Shown one piece after another: positions 7,497 through 14,292 of a stretch of 15,341 nucleotides of DNA. The notes beneath the pieces were generated by a model. That model searched no databases. It saw nothing but the letters and a program-made list of their open reading frames with translations, and was not told the origin of the DNA. The position numbers and the translations under genes are program-made. The stretch is from Methanoregulaceae archaeon (GTDB lineage Archaea > Halobacteriota > Methanomicrobia > Methanomicrobiales > Methanospirillaceae): assembly GCA_025453715.1 (NCBI GenBank), contig JALOPT010000019.1:1-15341 (forward strand), read 5' to 3'. Position 1 is the first letter of the stretch. Every line of letters starts with the position of its first letter.

Positions 7497-9131
7497 CTAA
7501 CTCTTTGATTGCCGCTGGTATCGTTCCCTGATACTACTGAGTGTCTCTATCTCTGTTGTATCCTTGTCGTCCCTGATCCGGACAAACCGTGGAAAGCGCA
7601 ATGCAAAACCTGCCGGGTAGTTTGGGCTTAGCTGGAGTTCCGAGTAACCAACCTCAAAGACGAGTTCAGGTTCAAAACGCACCTCTTTCCCGGACTGGGA
7701 TATGATCTTGTCATGCAGGAGGTCATATGCCTCAGCGAGTTGTTCGTCAGAGAACCCGGTGGCAACTTTCGAGAGAGGGATAAGCTGCCCCTCTTCCTGG
7801 CAGGCAAGGAGAAATGTACCAAAGTAATGAGCCCGTTTTCCCTCACCCCATTCTGCGCCGACAACGGCAAGGTCAAGTGTGTCTACTTCGGGCTTGACCT
7901 TCAGCCAGTTCTTCCCCCTCATCCCCGGTGTATAGGGGGAGGCCAGGGCCTTAATCATGATCCCCTCGTGGCCTGTATCAAGTGCTGTATGGTAGAAGTC
8001 CCCGACAACAGCCGGGTCATTGCTGACCAGCTGCGGTGCGACGTGTGATATTACTGCCGTTTCCAGGTGTTTCCTCCTTTCAGACAACGGGAGGTCAATC
8101 AGGGTCTCGCCGTCGAGATACAGGATATCGAACACATTCGGGGTGAGCATCACCTCTTCCTGCATTTCAGAAATCCCGTGTTTCCTGCGGAAACGGCGGA
8201 GGACTGCCTGGAAAGGGAGTGGTTTTCCATCCTTTATTGCAATTACCTCCCCGTCGAGAATAATATCATGGGATGTTGACTCGTTGAGGATCCGAAGGAC
8301 GTCAGGGAGGGCATTTGTCACATCTTCAAGTTTCCGTGAATACAATCTTGAAAGTCCGCCCTGCCGGTGAAACTGGAACCTGCTCCCGTCATATTTGTAT
8401 TCTGCAGCAATCGCCCCGTTCTCCTCAATTGCTGATACGATTGACCCCTGCTGGGCGAGCATCATCTTCACCGGGCGGAATGGGGATACGTGGACCTCCC
8501 GGAGGGCAGACTCACCAGACTTTGCAAGTTGTGCCACATGCCCGAGGTCATTTAAAGCCTGGACGGCATGTTCAACAATAGAGGAATCAATCCCGAAAGC
8601 CCTGGCGACGGCCTCCCTGATATTTCCCTCTCCTACACCGATCCGCAGGTCTTCAAGCATGATCCGGGCAAGGTATCGTCCTTCGAGAGGGCTTGCATTT
8701 GCAAGGAGTTTCCGTACGACCAGCAGTTTTTCCCGTTGCGACTTCTTTCCCCCTGTACCGGCAATCTTTTCAAACTCGTGGTATACCGTTACGAGGTCGA
8801 GATCTTCTGAAAAGAAGCTGGTCTGCTCTTTTCCCGCGAGGAGGAGTTCTACGGCTTTTCCTGCCTCACCGGTCCTGTTGATTGTCTCAACGACCGAATC
8901 CTTCTTTGTACCGACGACATAGGCCACCCCTTCATAGAGGAGGTTCGGGCCAATCCCAAGTTTTTGTGGGCTCCAGTCGGGGAATATCCGGCCCATAATG
9001 AACCGCACGAATACCGGAAGTTCCTCGTCCGAAAGGGACGGGAGCCTCCGGCTGATCAGGTCGATCATTTCGAGACGGCCCGATATCCCCTCAAGTTGTT
9101 CACAGATGGCGGAAAATTCCCGGAAGAGCAT
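7497..9131 (-). CDS. lig: ATP-dependent DNA ligase (archaeal LigI type)
   Basis: The enzyme seals nicks in Okazaki fragments and repair intermediates by adenylating a lysine with ATP. At 544 residues it matches the archaeal family length (about 550-600). An N-terminal helical DNA-binding domain (1-210) precedes the adenylation domain: motif I KYDGSR with nucleophile Lys246, motif III LDGEVIA (292-298), motif IV EGIMIK (389-394) and motif V WLKVK (409-413). The OB domain ends with RFPRFVRIRDDKD (512-524, motif VI region). The pentapeptide QTSFF at residues 103-107 falls where the Pyrococcus furiosus ligase carries its PCNA-binding QKSFF. The ATG at 9131 has no obvious Shine-Dalgarno sequence; an AATTATTT stretch about 25 bases upstream could support a leaderless message. 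It converges with nreA, and both are replication/repair functions. I see no missing catalytic residue. Confidence 0.96.
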   Translation of the reverse strand: MLFREFSAICEQLEGISGRLEMIDLISRRLPSLSDEELPVFVRFIMGRIFPDWSPQKLGIGPNLLYEGVAYVVGTKKDSVVETINRTGEAGKAVELLLAGKEQTSFFSEDLDLVTVYHEFEKIAGTGGKKSQREKLLVVRKLLANASPLEGRYLARIMLEDLRIGVGEGNIREAVARAFGIDSSIVEHAVQALNDLGHVAQLAKSGESALREVHVSPFRPVKMMLAQQGSIVSAIEENGAIAAEYKYDGSRFQFHRQGGLSRLYSRKLEDVTNALPDVLRILNESTSHDIILDGEVIAIKDGKPLPFQAVLRRFRRKHGISEMQEEVMLTPNVFDILYLDGETLIDLPLSERRKHLETAVISHVAPQLVSNDPAVVGDFYHTALDTGHEGIMIKALASPYTPGMRGKNWLKVKPEVDTLDLAVVGAEWGEGKRAHYFGTFLLACQEEGQLIPLSKVATGFSDEQLAEAYDLLHDKIISQSGKEVRFEPELVFEVGYSELQLSPNYPAGFALRFPRFVRIRDDKDTTEIETLSSIRERYQRQSKS

Positions 9132-9244
9132 GAAATGACCCCTGCTGACAAATAATTGTCACTTGTCCCGGATAAGAGTTCCCACATGAACCCGGAGGGA
9201 TTATCTGGTGAAATCTTTGCCTTTTTGTGAATCCCGGCATTCTT

Positions 9245-9259
9245 CTAAAAATTATTATA
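9245..9259 (+). promoter_or_regulatory. Promoter (BRE plus TATA) of the helical protein gene, leaderless type
   Basis: CTAAAA (BRE-like) is followed by ATTATTATA, centred about 27 bases before the ATG at 9282. This is among the clearest archaeal promoters in the window. Its spacing predicts initiation at or next to the start codon, and no ribosome binding site is present. Confidence 0.55.
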
Positions 9260-9281
9260 GTCTGAAGAGTCATGGTACCCT

Positions 9282-10478
9282 ATGGATGAAGAGTGGCAGC
9301 CGGATGCGGTTCTCGACATCAGGATTGCCCAGGTAAAGAAAGAATTATCGGATTACGTCGAGAAGAATGCGGACAAGATCGATTCGAACCTGCCGGTTTT
9401 TTACGGGCACGTTATGTCGATTATTGAAAATTCGTTCCGTGGTATCAGCGACGAGGCACACGACCGCCTGATCGATGATGTTACGATGAAAGTACTGGAA
9501 GTGAGCAAGCGCTCCGGCGAGATCGAATATGTCGAGCGTCTTTTTTCCCATGCAGTCAGGATGAGGAAACGCCAGACCGGACGGATGATTTTTGATATTA
9601 TCCTTGGCTTTAAGCTGATAGACCTCGGGAAATACAACCAGGCTGCGGAGGTCCTTACAAAGTACCGGACAACTGATGCAATCATCTGTACCGCGATCTC
9701 CTACTGTTATTATGCCCTTTCTGAAGAGCACCTCAGCGAAGGGGGAGTACCTGCCCCCAGCCGCCGGCCAAGCGAAAAAGCGCTCGCTGCAAGGGAACAG
9801 ATGATCGAGCTTGTACGCCTCCGCCCCCCGGTGAACCGTCTGAAGTTCCCACATGTGCTCCAGGAGCTGAAAATCAACAAGGTTTTCTGGTACATGATCA
9901 GGCTTGCTATTAACTGGTTCCCCACCGAAGTGGAATTTTTAAAAATCGGCCTTGAAAAGGCCAAGAAGGATGGCAACAAGGACATGAGGGGGGAACTCCT
10001 GAAAATCGCATCCGAGCGGTACTTCAGTGATATGTTCTTCCTCCGTGACCTGTACCATTTTAAAATTGAGAGCCGTGATGCAAGCGGGGCAACAGCGGTC
10101 GTCAGGCAGATGATGCAGCAACACCCCGATGAACTGGAACCGGTTTATTACGGGATGCAGCTCTCGATCATATCCTCGCAGAACTCTGCGTACAGCAGTT
10201 TCCGGAAGATGGCAGTCACAAAAAAGATGCCTTCAAACGTGCTCGCGCTTCTTGACTTTGAATTCGAACTTGTAGCAGGGAAAAAGACTGAAACCTATGC
10301 ATGTCTTGAAGAGATCAGGAACCGGGTCCTTTCGAAAAGCCATTACCTCATCCTGATCGAGTACGCAACCGACGATGCCTTTTCTGACGTGGAAAAACGG
10401 GCAAAGGTTGCAAAGAAGGCAATCCTTGATTCGCTTGACCTCTATTGCATGAAAATACTGAAAATGAAGGCCGACTAA
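9282..10478 (+). CDS. Helical, TPR-like protein of unknown function
   Basis: I do not recognise this 398-residue protein beyond its architecture. It is soluble, rich in Lys, Glu, Leu and Ala, and almost entirely predicted helical, without a signal peptide or membrane segment. Helix pairs resembling tetratricopeptide or similar solenoid repeats can be seen at about 103-130 (FDIILGFKLIDLGKYNQAAE) and 254-283, with further helices toward the C-terminus. A short Pro/Ser/Arg loop (156-163) interrupts the helices. Such proteins usually act as protein-interaction scaffolds, but no catalytic motif points to a specific role. The ATG is placed by the promoter about 27 bases upstream (leaderless). It is divergent from the ligase and convergent with the metallo-hydrolase, so it stands alone as a transcription unit. 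Probably a lineage-restricted methanogen protein. Confidence 0.85.
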   Translation: MDEEWQPDAVLDIRIAQVKKELSDYVEKNADKIDSNLPVFYGHVMSIIENSFRGISDEAHDRLIDDVTMKVLEVSKRSGEIEYVERLFSHAVRMRKRQTGRMIFDIILGFKLIDLGKYNQAAEVLTKYRTTDAIICTAISYCYYALSEEHLSEGGVPAPSRRPSEKALAAREQMIELVRLRPPVNRLKFPHVLQELKINKVFWYMIRLAINWFPTEVEFLKIGLEKAKKDGNKDMRGELLKIASERYFSDMFFLRDLYHFKIESRDASGATAVVRQMMQQHPDELEPVYYGMQLSIISSQNSAYSSFRKMAVTKKMPSNVLALLDFEFELVAGKKTETYACLEEIRNRVLSKSHYLILIEYATDDAFSDVEKRAKVAKKAILDSLDLYCMKILKMKAD

Positions 10479-10486
10479 TACATTTC

Positions 10487-10518
10487 AACCCAGTATCCTT
10501 GTTCCCGGCACCTGGGTT
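10487..10518. terminator. Hairpin between convergent genes
   Basis: AACCCAG (10487-10493) pairs perfectly with CTGGGTT (10512-10518) across an 18-base loop and is followed on the + strand by further T residues (four in a row from 10517). It lies between the stop of the helical protein gene and the stop of the metallo-hydrolase gene, and could serve both transcripts. Confidence 0.45.
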
Positions 10519-10519
10519 T

Positions 10520-11308
10520 TCAGAGTGTTATTTCTTCTGACCAGCAGGGAGTCGGGCCTATTTCTGATGCGACAGTCAGCCTGGTATCGTTTCTGAACAG
10601 TCCGAGGCCGGATTGTCCGGTTTTCAAGGCAATATCAGGTGTATTATTCACTTCACTCAGGTGCGCTAGCCGGATGTGGGCCATGTCCCTGCCAGACTCC
10701 CGGATAAAGTCTTCTGCATCAGCATTCGAAAGGTGCCCGTTTTTTGACCTGATCCTCCGTTTCAGCATTTCCGGGTAGGGGCCAGTCCTGAGCATTTCAA
10801 GGCAGTGGTTACTCTCGAGAACGATTGCATCCGAACGTATCAGGTATGCCTTTATCCGGTCCGTGATAATCCCGGTATCGGTGCAGAAACCGAGTCTTGA
10901 ACTGCCGGATGTGACCAGGTAACCGCATGGTTCCCTTGCATCGTGAGACGTGGGAAATGCCTCGATAATAAATTCGTCCATTTTAAACGGTTCATGGTAA
11001 CGAAGTGCCGTGTAGCTTACCGGGTTTCTTTCAGGGATGTTTCTCGTCAGGAACTCAAAAAGTGTCCCTTCGGTTGCATACACCGGGACATGCAGCCGCC
11101 TTGCCAGCGGTGCAAGCCCCTTCATGTGGTCGCCATGTTCGTGGGTCACAAAGATTGCCCTGATCAGGCCCTGGTCCCCGCCTGCTTCGTTAAGCCTCCG
11201 CAGGGTCTCTTTGATTGACAGCCCTGCATCGATGAGAATGGCGCCGCTCTCACCTTCGATGTACGTACAATTCCCCTTGCTACCGCTCGCGAGAGTGATA
11301 CACCGCAT
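10520..11308 (-). CDS. Metallo-beta-lactamase-fold hydrolase, YycJ/WalJ-like
   Basis: This is a soluble metal-dependent hydrolase with the metallo-beta-lactamase fold. The family signature starts at residue 1 with ITLASGSKGNCTYIE (4-18) and ILIDAGLS. The metal-binding cluster is THEHGDH (55-61; His56, His58, Asp60, His61). Further candidate ligands are His122 (TSHDA), Asp143 (CTDTG) and His216 (AHLS). ESNHCLEML (165-173) followed by GPYPEMLKRRI (176-186) and GHLSN (191-195) are typical of the YycJ/WalJ group, which in bacteria is linked to double-strand DNA exonuclease or phosphodiesterase activity. Length (262) is normal. No Shine-Dalgarno sequence precedes the ATG, but CTATTAAT on this strand, about 30 bases upstream, may give a near-leaderless message. 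The substrate in archaea is unknown; the location near repair genes is only suggestive. Confidence 0.92.
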   Translation of the reverse strand: MRCITLASGSKGNCTYIEGESGAILIDAGLSIKETLRRLNEAGGDQGLIRAIFVTHEHGDHMKGLAPLARRLHVPVYATEGTLFEFLTRNIPERNPVSYTALRYHEPFKMDEFIIEAFPTSHDAREPCGYLVTSGSSRLGFCTDTGIITDRIKAYLIRSDAIVLESNHCLEMLRTGPYPEMLKRRIRSKNGHLSNADAEDFIRESGRDMAHIRLAHLSEVNNTPDIALKTGQSGLGLFRNDTRLTVASEIGPTPCWSEEITL

Positions 11309-11400
11309 ACCGGATAATCTTCGTTGCCAGGCCCATTAATAGGATAGGATTGGTACAGGCAGGGCGGCCTGTGCAGAATTGTGACCTCCCGACCGGTTCT

Positions 11401-11434
11401 TTAAAAACGGAGGTAGAGAATTCCAAAGGGAATT
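11401..11434 (-). terminator. Hairpin plus T-tract after the aldehyde dehydrogenase gene
   Basis: On the minus strand AATTCC (11429-11434) pairs with GGAATT (11419-11424) around CTTT, overlapping the TAA stop. Five T residues follow at 11403-11407. It separates the aldehyde dehydrogenase gene from the downstream, co-directional metallo-hydrolase gene, which seems to have its own promoter. Confidence 0.45.
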
Positions 11435-12863
11435 ACCAGCCGAGGAACAGGGTCTTTGTACGGGAATATTCCTGTAATGCCCTGTAACCATTTTCCCGTC
11501 CGATCCCGCTTTCCTTGGTTCCACCAAACGGTATTTCGGGTGGGACGGTGAGGTGACGGTTGACCCAGATGATGCCGGCATGTACCTCATGGTAGACCCG
11601 CTTCACGGTTGCAAGGTCATTTGTCCATATCGAGGCGCCAAGCCCATAGGGGCTCCTGTTTGCCTCCCTAATTGCAGCATCGAGGTCCGGAATGACCATA
11701 AGAGGGAGTACCGGGCCGAAGATCTCCCCGGTTAAAAGGGCAGACCCCTCTGCAACATCCCTGACCAGTGTTGGTTCAAAGAAATACCCGTTATTGTAAC
11801 CATCTCCTTTTAATGGACTACCGCCGGTGAGGATGGTCCCTTCACGGTTTTCCTTAACCGATCTCATTATTTCTGACAGTGTATCATACTGCTGTCGGTT
11901 GTTCACCGGTCCCATATCAACCTTGGGATCAAGCCCGTTCCCAACTTTCAGGGATTCAACCCGGACTTTTAAAAGGCTGATGAATGATTCGGCACTATCC
12001 CTGTGTACAAACAATCTCTTTACCGCTGTGCATGTCTGTCCCGCATTGTAAAACCGCCCCCGTATCGCCCCGTCCACTGCTTTCCGGATATCTGCATCAT
12101 TCATTACGATCATCGCGTCTGATCCGCCAAGTTCCAGAATTACTTCCTTGTTACGGGAACCTGCAAGTTCCCTGACCCGACACCCGGTCGCACAGCTGCC
12201 GGTGAACGATACCTTTTGTACGGACGGATGGGTAACAATTGCCTCCCCTGCAGAACCCCCGCTTCCCGTGACAATATTGAGTACCCCGGGAGGGAGACCT
12301 GCTTCTTCGAGGATTGCGGAAATCGAGAGGGCCGTTAGTGGTGCTGTGGACGATGGTTTCATGACTATCGTATTTCCGGCGAGTAATGCCGGGGCAACCT
12401 TCCAGCCCATTATTATAACCGGCATGTTCCAGGGGATGATGGCGCCACACACACCCAGGGGCTCGTGGAATACCATGCAGTCTCCCTGGCTGCCAAGGTG
12501 AATCGCCTCCCCTGCAGGCTGCGAGGAGAGCCCGGCGTAAAATTCAAGGACATTACAAAATCCCCGGACCTCATCGATGGCCTCGCGAAGTGGTTTTCCC
12601 TGTTCAATCGTAAGGAGCCGCCCGAGTTCCTTATGCCTGTCCCGTACCTGAGCAGCTGCATGGAAAAGGAGAAGTCCCCGTTCCCGCCCTGTTTTCCCTG
12701 ACCACTTCGGAAACGCCGATTCTGCAGATTCCACTGCATTTTTTACATCTTCAGGGGTCCCATCCGGGACCCTGTCGATTGTCTCCCCGGTTGCCGGATT
12801 TTTTACGTCCTTCCATCCGGCACCTGCTGAAGGGACTTCCGCTCCATTGATACGCATGTGCAT
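11433..12863 (-). CDS. NAD(P)-dependent aldehyde dehydrogenase
   Basis: This soluble aldehyde dehydrogenase superfamily enzyme oxidises an aldehyde to a carboxylate with NAD(P). At 476 residues it is of standard length. The coenzyme and catalytic residues are present: PWNMP with Asn146, KPS with Lys169, FTGS (220-223), general base Glu244 in LELGGSD (243-249), and nucleophile Cys278 in NAGQTCTA (273-280). The C-terminal EIFGPV and PFGGTKESGIGRE strings are also typical. It falls in the broad succinate-semialdehyde/lactaldehyde dehydrogenase group. A role like the lactaldehyde dehydrogenase step of coenzyme F420 side-chain synthesis in methanogens is possible, but the sequence does not decide the substrate. 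The ATG at 12863 follows a GGGGTG stretch about eight bases upstream; a second ATG two codons later is an alternative. The 270-bp upstream gap has several dyads that may regulate it. Confidence 0.93.
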   Translation of the reverse strand: MHMRINGAEVPSAGAGWKDVKNPATGETIDRVPDGTPEDVKNAVESAESAFPKWSGKTGRERGLLLFHAAAQVRDRHKELGRLLTIEQGKPLREAIDEVRGFCNVLEFYAGLSSQPAGEAIHLGSQGDCMVFHEPLGVCGAIIPWNMPVIIMGWKVAPALLAGNTIVMKPSSTAPLTALSISAILEEAGLPPGVLNIVTGSGGSAGEAIVTHPSVQKVSFTGSCATGCRVRELAGSRNKEVILELGGSDAMIVMNDADIRKAVDGAIRGRFYNAGQTCTAVKRLFVHRDSAESFISLLKVRVESLKVGNGLDPKVDMGPVNNRQQYDTLSEIMRSVKENREGTILTGGSPLKGDGYNNGYFFEPTLVRDVAEGSALLTGEIFGPVLPLMVIPDLDAAIREANRSPYGLGASIWTNDLATVKRVYHEVHAGIIWVNRHLTVPPEIPFGGTKESGIGRENGYRALQEYSRTKTLFLGW

Positions 12864-12994
12864 TTCAGAGACACCCCGCTGCCGATTACATCAATGTACT
12901 TTTACCTGGCATACTATTGGTCAGGTGATAATCACAGTTCAAATGAATTATTCGCATGATATCACTGCAGCTGCCAGTTTGACGTAATAACAAT

Positions 12995-13038
12995 GTGATA
13001 CTATTATACCCGTCTCTCAACCGGCATAATAGTATTAC
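12995..13038. repeat. Long imperfect inverted repeat, 16-base arms, 12-base loop
   Basis: The left arm (12995-13010) and right arm (13023-13038) pair over 16 positions, with 14 Watson-Crick pairs, one G-T wobble and one A-C mismatch. The uninterrupted core is ATACTATTAT (12998-13007) against ATAATAGTAT (13026-13035). It could be a large operator or an RNA hairpin. Confidence 0.75.
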
Positions 13039-13052
13039 TCATACGTGATCTG

Positions 13053-13069
13053 GAAAATATGAAAAAATA
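13053..13069 (-). terminator. T-rich terminator after mobB
   Basis: On the minus strand this reads as T-rich sequence including a run of six T (13062-13067), about 65-80 bases beyond the mobB stop. That is consistent with archaeal T-tract termination. No strong hairpin immediately precedes it. Confidence 0.35.
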
Positions 13070-13133
13070 ATGAACTGAGTGTTTGTTACCTGATTTACAG
13101 GCATAAAGCGGTGATATTACCCTGGGCCCAAGG

Positions 13134-13994
13134 TCAGTCAATCCCACTGAGCGTCGCTCCGAGTGGTGTCACATTCTCCTTTAATTCACGGCAAATCTGT
13201 GAAATTGCGACAATTCCCTGCCTGTAACCGGAAGATATAGCGGTAATATATATCTCTTCAGGACCCGGCGGGATCAACCTGTTCCTTACCACTACCGATG
13301 CGAGGACGCGATTTTCGGCAATAATTCGCTCCCTGTCGATATTCCCGGTTATTTCAACAAGTTGTTCGTGCTTCCTGTCTTCAATTCCTCCCGCAAAACA
13401 GATTCCCACGGTTAATGACAGAACGACACCACGATTATCACCCGCATTTTTTTCCGATTCCCGGGGTCCTGCTTTGTATCCCTGGCAGGTTTTGTAATCC
13501 TTATCACATTGCATACAGTCCGGAGGGACTGAGCTATATTCCGACCATTCAGCCTTTATTTTTCGTTCCTGGTCGCATTTAGTATGGACTTCCGGGAAAA
13601 TCCGGAGATTACGAATGACCTGTTCAATCGTGGGATCTTTCATCAGTGGGTCCGGAACCGGAAGGTTACCAAATACAATACCGGGAATTTCTATTGATTT
13701 AAAACCCTCAATGATTGCGAAGTCCATACCGAAGTCTGCCAGCCGGTAAAGGGCATGAAGCAGGTCCGGGTCACGGAGGAGGATAACAGATTTTTCATTG
13801 TCAATACCTTCGGAACAATTCACTCCTGATTCAAAGAACAGGGTAGTATCCTTTCCTTCCGGAACCTCGTACCTGTGGTGCCCGAGATGCTTGATCGTCG
13901 CAACAGTACCAATTTTTTGTAATTCAATAACCAGCCTGGTAATGAATGTTGTTTTACCTGAACCGGAATGACCGACAATATGCAGCACTTTCAA
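13134..13994 (-). CDS. mobB: MobB molybdopterin-guanine dinucleotide protein fused to a MoaE-like domain
   Basis: The N-terminal half (1 to about 125) is MobB, a GTP-binding protein that assists guanylylation of molybdopterin or tungstopterin. It has a P-loop HSGSGKTT (9-16), TIKHLGHH (33-40) and IIEGFKS (94-100). The middle (about 126-188) is a linker with Cys140, Cys160, Cys163 and Cys170. The C-terminal part (about 189-286) resembles MoaE, the large molybdopterin synthase subunit: VRNRLIPPGPEEIYITAISS (236-255), GYRQGIVAISQICRELKENV. The alignment matches MoaE strings such as HRIGELxPGDEI and the AHR..AFEA..F..DYLK stretch. The Lys of the LK motif (K272) is kept, while the later Lys of MoaE (PFWK) is replaced. 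The start is TTG at 13994: an in-frame TGA directly precedes it and GAGGAG lies about ten bases upstream; GTG at 13988 is the only near alternative. MobB alone is about 170 residues, so the fusion explains the length. It is divergent from tupA. Confidence 0.88.
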   Translation of the reverse strand: MKVLHIVGHSGSGKTTFITRLVIELQKIGTVATIKHLGHHRYEVPEGKDTTLFFESGVNCSEGIDNEKSVILLRDPDLLHALYRLADFGMDFAIIEGFKSIEIPGIVFGNLPVPDPLMKDPTIEQVIRNLRIFPEVHTKCDQERKIKAEWSEYSSVPPDCMQCDKDYKTCQGYKAGPRESEKNAGDNRGVVLSLTVGICFAGGIEDRKHEQLVEITGNIDRERIIAENRVLASVVVRNRLIPPGPEEIYITAISSGYRQGIVAISQICRELKENVTPLGATLSGID

Positions 13995-14181
13995 TCAGGA
14001 TCCGCTCCTCTGTTTTCCTTTATTAATGATTACACCCTGAAAGTAAAAAACCACAGGACAGAGACAAACGGTCAGATTATATCCGGCGCATGGAATTGCA
14101 AATGAATCGTGAATCATGGAATCCACGACTATCCGTATTCCGGCTGATTTCTATCGTTAACGCACCGGGCCAGGTCTTAAT

Positions 14182-14229
14182 CAACTGGTACTCCAACTGA
14201 TACTTCAATTGGTTTTACAATTGGTTTAC
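14182..14229 (+). repeat. Four tandem imperfect 12-bp direct repeats
   Basis: Units begin at 14182, 14194, 14206 and 14218 with consensus CAAYTGRTWYWH. Units 1 and 2 carry CAACTG; units 3 and 4 carry CAATTGGTTT. The even 12-bp period places every unit on nearly the same face of the helix. They lie 60-110 bases upstream of tupA. Confidence 0.8.
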
Positions 14230-14242
14230 ATTTGCAAAATGT
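14228..14242. promoter_or_regulatory. Perfect dyad, possible operator upstream of tupA
   Basis: ACATTT-GCA-AAATGT has six-base perfect arms and a three-base spacer. It begins inside the last tandem repeat unit and ends about 50 bases before the tupA ATG. A secondary pairing, AATGTT (14238-14243) with AACATT (14251-14256), overlaps it. Confidence 0.45.
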
Positions 14243-14292
14243 TAAATGAAAACATTCATATCACGTCATCCTATAATTTTACCGATTGTACT

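Larger units (their letters stand above)
12864..13133 (-). promoter_or_regulatory. Regulatory gap upstream of the aldehyde dehydrogenase gene, with repeated GTGATA dyads
   Basis: No gene is visible in this 270-bp stretch. It contains a long inverted repeat (12995-13038), a perfect 11-bp palindrome GTGATAATCAC (12925-12935), the palindrome TGATATCA (12957-12964) and the near-palindrome GGTGATATTACC (13110-13121). All share a GTGAT or GATA half-site. TATA-like stretches on the minus strand occur at 13001-13008 (TATAATAG) and around 12944-12952. The combination suggests operators and a promoter for the downstream dehydrogenase. Confidence 0.45.
13995..14292. promoter_or_regulatory. Divergent regulatory region between mobB and tupA
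   Basis: No gene is visible. Reading from mobB toward tupA it holds a minus-strand TATA-like ATATAATC (14075-14082), which would give mobB a leader of about 60 bases. Next come an imperfect dyad TCGTG...CACGA (14107-14128), four tandem 12-bp repeats (14182-14229), and an overlapping perfect dyad (14228-14242). AT-rich candidates for the tupA promoter follow: CATTCATATCA (14253-14263) and CTATAATTTT (14271-14280). The latter is only about 18 bases from the ATG, rather close for a TATA box. Confidence 0.5.

Noticed and set aside
14182..14229. A CRISPR array
   Set aside because: Units are 12 bp, directly adjacent and without unique spacers, and no cas gene is nearby.
14271..14280. CTATAATTTT as the TATA box of tupA
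   Set aside because: It is centred only about 18 bases from the sole start that preserves the signal peptide, too near for an archaeal box A; kept only as a weak candidate.
13995..14292. A molybdenum-cofactor type riboswitch ahead of mobB
   Set aside because: Those riboswitches are known from bacteria, and I see no matching long conserved stem arrangement; the visible order is DNA-like direct repeats and dyads.
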